Below are positions 11,177 through 21,528 of a stretch of DNA of 64,000 nt, in pieces. Within the stretch, counting starts at the first letter, position 1, and every line of letters begins with the position of its first letter. Both the position numbers and the translations under genes were made by a program. Source of the stretch: Aurelia coerulea (Eukaryota; Cnidaria; Scyphozoa; Semaeostomeae; Ulmaridae); contig CM076955.1 of NCBI GenBank assembly GCA_039566865.1, positions 9,674,501 to 9,738,500 of the forward strand. Reading direction: 5' to 3'. The notes under the pieces were generated by a model. The model made no database searches and was not told where the DNA came from. It saw only the letters and a program-made list of their open reading frames with translations.

Positions 11177-11589
11177 ATCCACCTTTTCAAGATAAGAGGC
11201 GCGAAAGTATTTTGTTGTTTGAGATTTTGAATTTTAAAGGCTAAAATCTTATTCTGCGTACAAAGTTTAGTGTTGAGCCAAATTTTCAAATTCATATCTG
11301 TATTTATTTCGAAATTATGGTGATATAAAGAATTTGAATTCATAAGGGCTTTGACCGTGAAATCGAAGTTTGGACAAAAGTTGTCCAAAGTTTTGATTTC
11401 ACGGTCAAAGCCCTTATGACTTTAAATTCTTAAAATTGCCATAATTTGGAAATAAAGACATACATGAATGGGAAAATTTGGCTCAACACTAAACTTTGTA
11501 CGCAGAATAAGATTTTAGCCTTTAAAATGCAAAATCTCAAACAACAAAATACTTCCGCTTTCGCGCTTCTTATCTTGAAAAGGTGGATT
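11177..11589. mobile_element. Hairpin (foldback) MITE, about 410 bp
   Basis: Nearly the whole segment is one inverted repeat with its centre near 11383. ATCCACCTTTTCAAGATAAG at the left is mirrored by CTTATCTTGAAAAGGTGGAT at the right, and the arms of about 190 bases agree along their length. It splits the gypsy-1 Gag frame. The exact target duplication is unclear; GA or a slightly longer string is possible. It has no coding capacity of its own. Confidence 0.8.
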
Positions 11590-11947
11590 CCTGATCCCTC
11601 TTATTAAATTGGTATCTTTCATACGTTTCATTCGTCTCACCAATGCAAAATGTCTCCAGTTTCTGAATAACAACTTCAGGATTTGTACGTTCCAAATCAC
11701 TACAAAAATTTAGGCCATCTACAATTTCCAGAGTATCGGGGCCTAAACATGTCAACAAAGTCACGGTTCTCTCCTCTCTTCCTTGCTTAATAAATCTCGA
11801 TGCGATTTCATAATTGCATCAAACTCTTTTGAATCTCTTCCAGTTACTTGCTAGATTGCCTCTTATTTCCCACTTCGGAGGAAACGGCACGCTTTGCAAA
11901 ATCGGGGGTGGAGGATCCACAACTCCCGGTTCTTCATCGTCACTCAT
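11590..11947 (-). pseudogene. Gypsy-1 Gag N-terminal segment
   Basis: Starts at an ATG at 11947 on the minus strand (MSDDEEPGVVDPPPP), followed by PKWEIRGNLASNWKRFKRVW-like sequence. There an in-frame TGA replaces the Trp codon. It continues to LLTCLGPDTLEIVDGL and ETFCIGETNETYERYQF, which match the gypsy-2 Gag in order. Gag would form the cytoplasmic particle that packages the RNA. The premature stop comes near residue 45. Confidence 0.82.
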
Positions 11948-12035
11948 GGCTGTAGGAAGCCTATCTGCAACTCTCCATGTTACTGCAAGATTTCGAATAC
12001 ACTCTAAAGTATTTTATTGACCACTGCTGGTACCA

Positions 12036-12163
12036 TGTAACGTTCTGTAACGCCGTAAATATCAGTAGATAAACTCGAGAAAACACCTTAGGCTCTAGTC
12101 AGTTCGAGCAGTTCGACATCACGTAAACAACTACAAATTCACACCTCTCAACATCACGAGTTC
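12036..12163 (-). repeat. Gypsy-1 5' LTR, first part
   Basis: Begins TGTAACG next to a candidate primer-binding site (TGGTACCAGCAGTGG on the minus strand, just below 12036). It ends at the CACGAGTTC duplicated by the foldback insertion. The LTR resumes at 15430-15481 and ends ACGTCACA. Without the insert it would be about 180 bases. Confidence 0.8.
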
Positions 12164-15100
12164 AGCATAGCCGTCAAATCTTTTCTTTTGTCAAAAGATC
12201 CCGTGGGGTTCTGACTCACGCTCTGATTAGATCGCATTTTCTCCTATGATTGACCAATCAGGTGCCGTCGTTGTGTTTACTTCCGTGTTTCGCAGCAAAA
12301 CTTAGGCCATTCTCGGCCGTTTTGACCACTCTCCGGAAAAAATCATTGCACGATCGGATAAATCGAATTTCGTCAAAATTTCAATTGGAGAAGATTCTCC
12401 ATGCTTTGGACCATAAGTGTTTTCGGTATGGCTTTGCAATCACTAAAAATAGCAAAATTGTGGTATTTTTAAGCTCACTGCAGTCATTCATCGGTTACAG
12501 ACTCTATGATTAGCAAAAAGAAGAGTAGAAAACTGAAAATCTGAAGAAGAACTAGTGCATACACATACCTCAGATGGATTTAATAACAAACATCCACTTT
12601 TTCTGCCGCGATCTACAGCGAGTTTCACCAGCAAATAACACAGTCAACAAAAATAGGCGCGAGAACTTGAATTATCAGCTACATGCCATCGTCGAGTGAG
12701 AACAACATCCGATTCCAATGAACAGAAATATGAATAAATCAACGGTGAATAACGAATACATGAACTTGCCATGCTGAAGATTACGGGAGTAGCTGTACGT
12801 CCACTCTGGCCCAGAAAGAACAATTTTGTGATGTCTCTTTCGATAAACCATCTATGGATAAACCGTGCCACCATTCCTTTACCCAACTGCGGCTATCGTT
12901 GCCAGATGGAAACCGGCAATAACATTACCAAAACGATGTACGAATTGATCGGTCACATCCCATCTTTTATTGCAAGAAAAATGTCTATCGTCTTATGGTC
13001 TAGCAGGCTAGCAGCTTCATGAAACAGAACTGAAATGCTAGGTTTAGTGTTCTTACGAATACGAATAACAAGAAGAAATGTACATCTTATTTTCATAACG
13101 AGTAAAAAAGATCGATCTTTTCGACATTTGAAATACTATTTATAGAAACTCCTCATGTCAATTTCACATTTTGGGCGGATATCATAAAAAATATTTTATC
13201 TTTTAGAAGTTCTTCGTTAGAAAATCACCCCTTCACAGTCAAGCAACACAGTAGCATCAAAGCAAAGTTGGGCAGTTTGCAAACTCATTGCCCATTCATG
13301 GAAGAACAACCCTATTTTTGTAAGATTCTACAACTTTCATCCAAGAAAGAAAGCTCCTCAAAATTCTCATTTTCTGAGTACAAAATGTTTCGTAAGAGTT
13401 TCTTAAAAGTTCCCTCAAATTTGTATCGGTGGTTTAGGATCTCTGGGATCTCCTGTACCTTTAGATAAAAATTGTGTGGCAAATTATGAAATCATGCCAC
13501 AACAGTGTAGATCACATACGAAATCTTATGTAAGAAGTTACCAAACGAAAAGTGAAATTAATTTGTTTCAGTTTCCAAAATGTTATATTTACTTTAGGCT
13601 TGATTCTAATAAAAAAGTTTCTTGTAAGGTTCCAAAATTTTCAAAATTCGAACTGACAGTTTGTCGACGTTCATTCAGAACCAAATTTTGAACCAATGAA
13701 TTGTTAAAAAACGAAATAATAGCAAAAATTATTGCTTTTTAGTAATAGTTCGAGTTGGTAATGCAATTTCAGGTTGAAAACATTTTTTGCAACTCATAAC
13801 TTACTTTGAAAAAGTTCCTTAAATTTGAAATAACCTTTCATCGCTTCCAATAGATTTTCTTAATTTATGGAAGAGGCAGCAACGGTTTCCTTCAAGCAGT
13901 TTCCTGCAGAAAAAGTGTATGCTGTTGCATTGATAGAGGTCCGCTATCATAGGAAAAATGTCAAGAAACTGAACTCTCAGGTCACCTAGAATATAAAATC
14001 TTTGAAGCTGGAACATAATAACTTCACTTTTCTTTTAGTAATTTCTTACATGAGACTTCGTATGTGATCTACACTGTTGTGGCATGATTTCATAATTTGC
14101 CACACAATTTTTATCTAAAGGTACAGGAGATCCCAGAGATCCTAAACCACCGATACAAATTTGAGGAAACTTTTAAGAAACTCTTACGAAACATTTTGTA
14201 CTCAGAAAATGAGAATTTTGAGGAGTTTTCTTTATTGGATGAAAGTTGTAGAATCTTACAAAAAATAGGGTTGTTTTTCCATGAATGGGCAACGAGTTTG
14301 CAAACTGCCCAACTTTACTTTGATGCTACTGTGTTGCTTGACTGTGAAGGGGTGATTTTCTAACGAAGAACTTCTAAAAGATAAAATATTTTTTATGATA
14401 TCCGCCCAAAATGTGAAATTGACATGAGGAGTTTCTATAAATAGTATTTCAAATGTCGAAAAGATCAATCTTTTTTACTCGTTATGAAAATAAGATGTAC
14501 ATTTCTTCTTGTTATTCGTATTCGTAAGAACACTAAACCTAGCATTTCAGTTCTGTTTCATGAAGCTGCTAGCCTGCTAGACCATAAGACGATAGACATT
14601 TTTCTTGCAATAAAAGATGGGATGTGACCGATCAATTCGTACATCGTTTTGGTAATGTTATTGCCGGTTTCCATCTGGCAACGGTAGCCGCAGTTGGGTA
14701 AAGGAATGGTGGCACGGTTTATCCATATAGATGGTTTATCGAAAGAGACATCACAAAATTGTTCTTTCTGGGCCAGAGTGGACGTACAGCTACTCCCGTA
14801 ATCTTCAGCATGGCAAGTTCATGTATTCGTTATTCACCGTTGATTTATTCATATTTCTATTCATTGGAATCGGATGTTGTTCTCACTCGACGATGGCATG
14901 TGTAGCTGATCATTCAAGTTCTCGCGCCTATTTTTGTTGACTGTGTTATTTGCTGGTGAAACTCGCTGTAGATCGCGGCAGAAAAAGTGGATGTTTGTTA
15001 TTAAATCCATCTGAGGTATGTGTATGCCCTAGTTCTTCTTCAGGTTTTCAGTTTTCTACTCTTCTTTTTGCTAATCATAGAGTCTGAAACCGATGAATGA

Positions 15101-15420
15101 CTGCATTGAGCTTAAAAATGCCACAATTCTGCTATTTTTAGTGATCGCAAAGCCATACCGAAAACACTTATGGTCCAAAGCATGGAGAATCTTCTCCAAT
15201 TGAAATTTTGACGAAATTCGATTTATCCGATCGTGCAATGATTTTTTCCGGAGAGTGGTCAAAACGGCCGAAAATGGCCTAAATTTTGCTGCGAAACGCG
15301 GAAGTAAACACAACGACGGCACCTGATTGGTCAATCATAGGAGAAAATGCGGTCTGATCAGAGCGTGAGTCAGAACCCCACGGGATCTTTTGACAAAAGA
15401 AAAGATTTGACGGCTATGCT
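12164..15420. mobile_element. FB-1: 3.26-kb foldback element with 9-bp target duplication
   Basis: Two arms of about 1.39 kb (12164-13560 and 14025-15420) are inverted copies of each other around a loop of about 460 bases. Both ends read AGCATAGCCGTCAAATC inward. CACGAGTTC flanks the element directly at 12155-12163 and 15421-15429. The empty target is visible in the other gypsy-1 LTR near 4576-4590. A 9-bp duplication with very long inverted ends fits Mutator-like (MULE) foldback elements. Both arms contain the same 87-codon frame (12250-12513 plus, 15071-15334 minus, six differences) of unknown nature. No transposase is seen. Confidence 0.9.
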
Positions 15421-15429
15421 CACGAGTTC

Positions 15430-15481
15430 TAATCCTGTGACATGATCATGTGATTCTACAGTCAGGTGCCATAACGTCACA
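15430..15481 (-). repeat. Gypsy-1 5' LTR, second part
   Basis: Continuation of the LTR beyond FB-1, from TAATCCTGTGACATGATC to ACGTCACA, matching 4591-4644. The target duplication CAATC follows at 15482-15486, then array sequence (GTTGTCTTTGGGTGG). Confidence 0.8.
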
Positions 15482-15703
15482 CAATCGTTGTCTTTGGGTG
15501 GACTCATTTAAAAGAAAGCCAATTGTGAGCCATTTTTTTTTCTCTTTTACATTCCATTAAAAGCTTACAAAACGAATTACTAACTACACTACTTACAAAA
15601 TAGTATAATCTACTACTAAAAAAATACCACTAGGAGCGAAAAATAATGACTACCTTATGGCAACATAAAACGGAAAATACGAAAATAGCACAATACGTAA
15701 CAA

Positions 15704-15706
15704 CTA

Positions 15707-15746
<40 letters not shown>

Positions 15747-15812
15747 AAAGAAGAAAGAAAGAAAGAAAGAAAGAAAAGAAGAAAGAAAGTGAGAAAGAAA
15801 GAAAGAAAGAAA
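15704..15812. repeat. GAAA microsatellite
   Basis: About 100 bases of nearly pure (GAAA)n with a few GAAAAG interruptions, inside the 3' untranslated region of LINE-A copy 3. It may have grown from A-rich LINE sequence. Confidence 0.85.
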
Positions 15813-15882
15813 AAAATTGCGCTTACTAAAACAGAAATGGTGGTTGTATGATTTAGGGACTTGCTAATCAAATCGGCCAGTT

Positions 15883-16680
15883 TTATGGATAAAACGCAGT
15901 GTTAAAAGAAGTATGTTTGCTTTTATTAAGATCATCTGGAAGATCGGTATCACCATACAATAAAATCTTTAGTAGAACATCATTTGAAAGATCGGTGAAT
16001 CCATGTGGTCGTAATAAAGAGGAAATTCCAGCGAGAAGGTCTCTTCGTAATACTTCAAAGGAGTTCCGTGTCCTCAATGGCATCATTGGTTGGGCACATT
16101 GGGATATGGTATCTCTGAGACTATGGTTGAATTTGTGAAAGTTCAATTTACTGAGACCAACCCAAAGTTGTGAAAGATAAGATAGACCTGTTAGATCGTG
16201 TATCCTGAAGACTGATTTTGGCAGGGGGTGAATTTTGGATAGCAGCTTTGTCTTGAACGCAGCAATGAAAGGCGCAAGTCTAATTTCTGGATCCAGCTTG
16301 TTCCATTCTGAAGGGCAGCGAGGATAGAAGCTAGATTGGAATCTTTCTGTCCTTGCCTTATTCGCCCAATGACATCCTGCTTGCGAAGAGAGTATTGTGA
16401 CTGGTTGTGGTGGGATTGGATCTGTAGTATAGTCAGGAGCAAGATCATTTATAAACTTGTAGAACAGGGTAAGGCGTCTGCTCCACCGACGGAAACATAG
16501 CGATTCCCAGCCAAGCTCTGCATACAGCTTCTCTCTCGACGTACCCTTCCATGTTCCTGAAACAGCAAGAGCAGCAGAATACTGAACGAACTCTAGCTTC
16601 TCCATGACATTTGGCAAAATTGCATTGCCGCTAAATTCACATACTTTTGCAGGAATATGATAAATGACATCCCCGTAGTC
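15883..16680 (-). pseudogene. LINE-A reverse transcriptase, C-terminal fragment
   Basis: Minus-strand frame beginning YGDVIYHIPAKVCEFS and continuing through VQYSAALAVSGTWKGTS, WSRRLTLFYKFIND and SVFRIHDLTGLSYLSQ. It matches the last third of copies 4-6. Frameshifts near 16330-16380 and near the Cys/His tail disrupt the sequence: the MCPTNDG-type motif reads as ISQCAQPMM and loses its pattern. Catalytic residues are absent because the copy is truncated 5' of this point. Confidence 0.82.
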
Positions 16681-16682
16681 TA

Positions 16683-17440
16683 CAGGGTGTCCAAAAAACA
16701 TGTGCGCTGCTGAGCAGCCATAACTCCAATTTTTCTGTTTTTAAGATTCTTGACAGAAGAGACTTCAAATTAATGGTTGGAACCGAGTTTGAGTAAATCT
16801 GATCATTAGTTGCTGATTCATGGAGCAAGAAAGCCAAAATTATTGGCTGCCTCAAAACCAGAGGATTCATAATGCTCCATAGCGTTAAAATCAACGAAAT
16901 TGATTGAAAAAAACATACCTAGGCCTTTTCTTCTGATGTTTATAAGTGAGACAGATAGTTATACATTGAATTTTGTGACAACCAAGAATATTGGACATAG
17001 CTAGGGTTGCTAGGAATGGAAATTTGCAACACAAGTGCTTCAGGCCATGTCATGCGTCCATCAGATATTTTGCTTCTCAAAAAGTGATAAAGTCGTTTTA
17101 CACCAACAATATTGCGTTTTGGTCGATATTATTGAAGAATATGGTCATTAATTACCCCCAAATGCGTTTCCTGGCATAACTGTAAAGTTTAAGTTCATTC
17201 AATGTTAAATTCAAGTCATAAGGTTGAGTACGGAGATTAAATCCTCTGGATTTGAAGCAACCAGTGATGGTGACTTTCTTTCTAAATGAATCCGCAACCA
17301 TTTGTCAGATTTACACAAACTCGGTGCCAAACTCTAAGTTGAAATCTCTCCTATTCGCAAATTTAAAAACAGGAAAGTTAGTTGTATGGCTCCTCCACAG
17401 TAGTCATTCAAACGGCGCACATGTTTTTTGGGACACCCTG
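16683..17440. mobile_element. Mariner-type non-autonomous element with long imperfect inverted ends
   Basis: CAGGGTGTCC-AAAAAACATG at both ends, flanked by TA at 16681-16682 and 17441-17442. The inverted similarity continues inward for about 190 bases: CCGAGTTTG-GTAAATCTGA and CCAGAGGATT recur in both arms at matching distances. TA duplication and CAGGGTGTCC termini fit the Tc1/mariner superfamily. No transposase frame is present. It inserted into LINE-A copy 3. Confidence 0.85.
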
Positions 17441-17449
17441 TAGATGTGG

Positions 17450-17503
17450 TAGAACAATAGAGAACAAAAGAAGCCCACTGAGCCAACGGTTGTATGGATA
17501 AGA
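17450..17503 (-). repeat. Innermost unit fragment of the left array
   Basis: TAGAACAATAGAGAACAAAAG followed by AAGCCCACTGAGCC and an ATGGATAAG end. It is the mirror image of 19490-19560. These two fragments face each other across the tyrosine-recombinase pseudogene and mark the inner limits of the inverted arrays. Confidence 0.75.
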
Positions 17504-17718
17504 GGATTTATTCGATCGTGTGACTGGTCATGCCTGTTTGGAAGCATTCCTATTCAATACCCACAGGAGATTAAATACTTTTGAAGTAGTATTTGTAGTT
17601 TGCTCAAGGGAGTCTTGGTTTTTCAACCAGCTACTCTCGTGGGAAGGCATCACATTCGTTCTCAAGTTTCAACATTCATATTGTTCTAATATTCTGTACC
17701 CCTTGGGGCTGAATAGTG

Positions 17719-17726
17719 TATAAAAG
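17719..17726 (+). promoter_or_regulatory. TATA-box candidate
   Basis: TATAAAAG lies 16 bases before the first ATG (17742) of the recombinase pseudogene. The position is close for a transcription start upstream of that ATG, so initiation might use a later ATG (for example in CAGCGATGGCAGATGGC). The assignment rests on sequence and location only. Confidence 0.35.
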
Positions 17727-17741
17727 GAATGGGTTTGATCC

Positions 17742-19350
17742 ATGTATGATCTAGTTGTGCCTAAATATCAGCGATGGCAGATGGCAGACAAGAACTGGAA
17801 AGCCTTACCAGGCAAGATAAAGAGACGATTGCACTTGGAAAAGGATAAAGATGGGGTGTGTCCTTGCCCCGTCAGCGAGTGTGATCATGAAGGATTTCGT
17901 AGCGAGAGAGGATGCAGAAAATATTTTCAGACAATCCACCCGTGGTTCTATTACTTCGATAAATACCCAAGTGAAGTGGTTTGTGAAGAAGGCAAAGAGC
18001 AGGAATATTGTCTCGTAAATAGCAACTCAAGTCAGTTGAGCAGTAATGGAGCTGTCTGCGAGGGCATTGCATTTTCTGAAGATTTTTCATACGCTGCATG
18101 TGTAGTTGCAGTGGTGGAGGACGCATCGAGGCACATGCAAATCAGATATCATCACGTGTCCTGAAATTCCTACGTTATTGTCTGTCAGAGAATCCTACCG
18201 ATAGACTTACAAGTGAAAAAATTGACTATCATCAAGGCTCAATGGAATTTCTTGCTAACTTCTTAGATTTCGCATAATGAAAGATGAAAGTATCGGACAC
18301 GCAGACATGTCAGTTACTGGAAATGGTAGAATATCGAAAATTCAAAGGTATCGACAGCATTTCACATTGAACGGTACAAGAACCTATTCAAAGACCGCAA
18401 GGAGGGATCGATCAATATTACACCGTCACAATTGACATTTGCAACGAGATTCATTGCAACGTATCTTTCTTGAGGGTGAAAGGAACTCGGCACATGACGT
18501 ATCAGTTCCCCACAGTATCCATGGTTACATCAGCTGCCGCAAAGGGAGGTTTCTTAGATCAGAAGAAATTATAAAAAAAGCCGGGAAGTATACGTTTGAC
18601 TCCCTAGTCATAGATGACATAAGCATGAAAATATTGAGCGACTACATTGAGTACGTCCGGCCACACCTAAAGCCCCATTACGACTTTCTTCTTGTAAACA
18701 GAAGCGGTGGACAGTTCCTCAAATTAGACAAGGCTATGGGAATCATGACGCTATTGGAAAGTATGTGCACCCAGCACGCTTCAGACAAATCATAGAAACT
18801 GAGAGCACTGGGGTTTTGGATGCAGAAGAACGAGACATCGTAGATTAGAAACAGACATCAAACGTTGCAAAGATCCATTACCGGAAAAAGCGCTCTCGCG
18901 ACGTCGCTGAGAGAGGTAACGACTGCCTAAAAAAACTGCGTGGTGAGCAAGGAAGGAGCATGGATAAATCTTTGAAAACTTTGGCCACAAGCTACGAGAC
19001 AGAGGGAAATTTGGACACGGAAGACATCCACACTGCACAGATCGCACTTTTGGACAAAGAATGGTGTGGATGCGCAAGGGATCTGCAGGAGCACGAGGTC
19101 AAGAAATTTTAAAATACCAAAGTCAGGTGCAAAACCATCTACCGACAGCATGATCTTGTTTAGTGCATTCGAGGATAATCAGTTACCAAAAGGAATCAAG
19201 AAGCATGGCTTTGGAAAAAAGGTAAAGACTGGCTTTTCAAGATCCAAACTTGAAATTTGCGGAAGGACGTACGAAGGGCAAGGACAAGCCAGTTTCAGGA
19301 CTTATGGAGACGAGATAGAGGAAAAAATATTTTCTAGCTATTTAGTTAAT
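17742..19350 (+). pseudogene. Decayed zinc-finger / tyrosine recombinase / Myb protein
   Basis: Three plus-strand pieces (17742-18164, 18439-18795 and about 18750-19350 in shifted frames) make one broken protein. The order is: a Cys/His finger (CPVSECDHEGFRSERGCRKY...H) and a helical core-binding-like part (SRVLKFLRYCLSENPTDRL). A catalytic-type domain follows, with ISMKILSDYIEYVRPHLK and VHPARFRQIIETES, giving an HxxR box. About 37 residues later comes a candidate nucleophile Tyr in NVAKIHYRKKRSR. At the C-end is a Myb/SANT-like stretch (FEDNQLPKGIKKHGFG, then DPNLKFAEGRT in another frame). Tyrosine recombinases of the Crypton type are the nearest group I can name. At least four frame breaks or stops make it inactive. 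Confidence 0.6.
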
Positions 19351-19611
19351 TACTGTTGACAATTGGAAATTTTAAAAGTTGAATATTGATGAATTGAAAG
19401 CAATTTCAAATTTTACTCTTGTTTATTTGCAATGCCCTGTTCCGATATGATTTTGGAGGGAGAATTCTTTTGAACTTTTAAAATTACTTTCATCCATCGA
19501 AACGTGGGCTCGGTGGGCTTCTTTTGTTCTCTATTGTTCTACCATTGGCTCACCATTGGCTTCCATTGGAATGAGCCCAACCAAAGCCAACGATTTACGA
19601 TTTCAAGGACA

Positions 19612-20525
19612 ATGACTCCAAGGCAAGAAGTTACCATTGAATGTCCTGAAGACACAGGCGATGGTTATTGGATCTCGGCCTAGCCTTAAGAAGATTTCGA
19701 CAAAATCAGTGGAACCACCATCGTTTTCTATTGGTGGCTTTGAAGTTGAAATGGTTGGTAAGGTCAAGTATTTAGGGATGCAAATTCATAAACATTTAGC
19801 TTGGGATGAACATATCCATTTTGTACGATCTAAGGTTTCTCGTGCTATTGGATTTCTTAAATATGCCAAGAAGTTACTTCCAAAAGACACTCTCTCTAAA
19901 ATGTATCGTGGTATCGTTGAACCTCATCTCCACTACTGCTGTTCGGTCTGGGGGGCATGTGGGGGAACCAGGTTGCAGGTGCTGCAAAAACTTCAAAACT
20001 GCGCAGCTAGAATTGTAACCAACAGCAGTTATGATTCTTCTGCTAGTGCTTTGATTAAAAGTTTGAATTGGCCTACTGTAGCAGATATGACAAAAACCGA
20101 GACAGCTTGCATGGTTTACAAAATCGATAAATGACCTTGCTCCTGATTACCTGTCAGAAATGTTCATTAAAAATTCGACATGCAGTAGGAAAAATTTGAG
20201 AAACACCGCAACTGATCTTCAAGTCCCACTAATGAGAACAAGTAATGGTCAGCGAGCTCTCATATCATGGTGCTGGAGTTTGGAACCTCTTGGATTGTGA
20301 AGTCAAGCAGGCATCCTCATTCAAAGCATTTAAAGAAGCTTTGAAAAAATAGTTTGTTTATTTAATTATTTATTCATTTATTCAATATTGTAATCAAATT
20401 AGGGTTTTACTTTGTATTTATTTTTAACTTAATCTGTAAGGTTTTATTCACGGTCCCCTGAAAAGCAGTCTATCGATTGACGGGGTTACCGTGCTTAAAG
20501 AAATTAAAATGAATGAAAATGAATG
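19612..20525 (+). mobile_element. LINE-B copy 1, 5'-truncated
   Basis: About 0.9 kb inserted into a unit of the right array. Its coding part ends with a stop at about 20352. A 3' region with a CGGTCCCCTGAAAAGCAGTC / GACGGGGTTACCGTG block follows, then a short AAATGAATG-type tail. The same 3' block and a similar pentamer-like tail end LINE-B copy 2 at 25290-25385. Confidence 0.82.
19637..20352 (+). pseudogene. LINE-B reverse transcriptase, C-terminal fragment
   Basis: The frame contains NVLKTQAMVIGS, VKYLGMQIHKHLAWDEHI, FLKYAKKLLPKDTL, EPHLHYCCSVWG and LQKLQNCAARIVTNSSYD, the thumb and tail of an APE-type LINE polymerase. After about 20131 a frameshift moves the protein into another frame (DLAPDYLSEMFIKNS...), and a second shift precedes GAGVWN and SSFKAFKEALKK. 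The catalytic box is missing. Confidence 0.82.
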
Positions 20526-21528
20526 AAAAATGACAGCATGAAAGTGTTCAAAATGATTTCAAATTGCACGCCAAAATACTTGGTCATTTTTAGCATGTCT
20601 TTGAAACCAGTGCTAAATGACGTAATGATCTGCCTCCGCAGTTAATATGAAGTGTAGGAATGTTAGTTACCCCGTAATTAAAATTACTTTCATCCATAAA
20701 GCCGAGGGCTCAGTGGGCTTCTTTTGTTCTCTATTGTTCCACCGTTGGCTGACCATTGGCTTCCTTTGGTAAGAGCCCATGCAAAGCCAACGATTTCATG
20801 GACAGTATAGAAGTGTTCAAAATCATTTCAAATTGCGCGCCAAAATACTTTGTCATTTTAGCATGCCTTTGAAACTAGTGCTTTAAATGACGTAATGATC
20901 TGCCTCCGCAGTTAATATGAAGTGTAGGAATGTTAGTTACTCCGTATCTAAAATTACTTTCATCCATAAAACCGTGGGCTCAGTGGGCTTCTTTTGTTCT
21001 CTATTGTTCCACCGTTGGCTGACCATTGGCTTCCTTTGGTAAGAGCCCATGCAAAGCCAACGATTTCATGGACAGTATAGAAGTGTTCAAAATCATTTCA
21101 AATTGCGCGCCAAAATACTTTGTCATTTTAGCATGCCTTTGAAACTAGTGCATTGAATGACGTAATGATCTGCCTCCGCAGTTAATATGAAGTGTAGGAA
21201 TGTTAGTTACTCCGTATCTAAAATTACTTTCATCCATAAAACCGTGGGCTCGGTGGGCTTCTTTTGTTCTCTATTGTTCTACCGTTGGCTGACCATTGGC
21301 TTCCTTTGTCAGGAGCCCACGCAAAGCCAACAATTTCATGAATACATAGTAAAGTAGCATACAAAATGATTTCAAATTCCGCGCCACAGTACTTAGACAT
21401 TTGCCTTTGCCTTTAACTTGTGTAACATTGAAGAGAATTCACATATCATAAATCGTAGACAGCTGTTTTTCTAAATTCTAACGGAAATATAAATGTAATC
21501 ATAGCAATGAATACAATCAAATATTATA

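Larger units (their letters stand above)
4546..15481 (-). mobile_element. Gypsy-1: decayed Ty3/gypsy LTR retrotransposon with four nested insertions
   Basis: The element reads on the minus strand from a right-hand 5' LTR to a left-hand 3' LTR. Five-base direct repeats CAATC flank it (4541-4545 and 15482-15486), which is the normal gypsy target duplication. Its coding region is broken into about eight frames running Gag, zinc knuckles, protease, reverse transcriptase, RNase H and integrase. All align in order with the intact gypsy-2 protein of this window. Insertions inside it are a Harbinger-type MITE (7732-8916), LINE-A copy 2 (9552-11076), a hairpin element (11177-11589) and a foldback element in the 5' LTR (12164-15420). 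It cannot be autonomous. Confidence 0.88.
15533..17449 (-). mobile_element. LINE-A copy 3, 5'-truncated, carrying a mariner-type insert
   Basis: Poly-T at 15533-15540 is the poly-A tail on the minus strand. The 3' untranslated region resembles that of copy 5 (CCTAGGAGCRAAA block) and contains a GAAA microsatellite. Coding sequence spans 15883-16680. The element resumes for a few bases at 17441-17449 beyond the mariner-type insert, finishing the conserved PHLD segment. It lies within the left ~270-bp array. Confidence 0.82.
19490..21400 (+). repeat. Right array of the ~270-bp repeat
   Basis: GTGGGCTTCTTTTGTTCTCT occurs at 19513, 20713, 20983 and 21253. The last three are exactly 270 bases apart. 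The first gap is 1200 because LINE-B copy 1 inserted in the second unit. Each unit also has CGCCAAAATACTT, TGCCTCCGCAGTTAATATGA and GCAAAGCCAACGATTTCATG. The array is the inverted counterpart of 4076-4540 / 17450-17503. Confidence 0.88.

Noticed and set aside
20535..21345. 270-bp tandem repeats as a possible 5S rRNA or histone cluster
   Set aside because: No 5S promoter boxes, RNA fold or histone coding sequence can be seen; the unit is transposon-associated.
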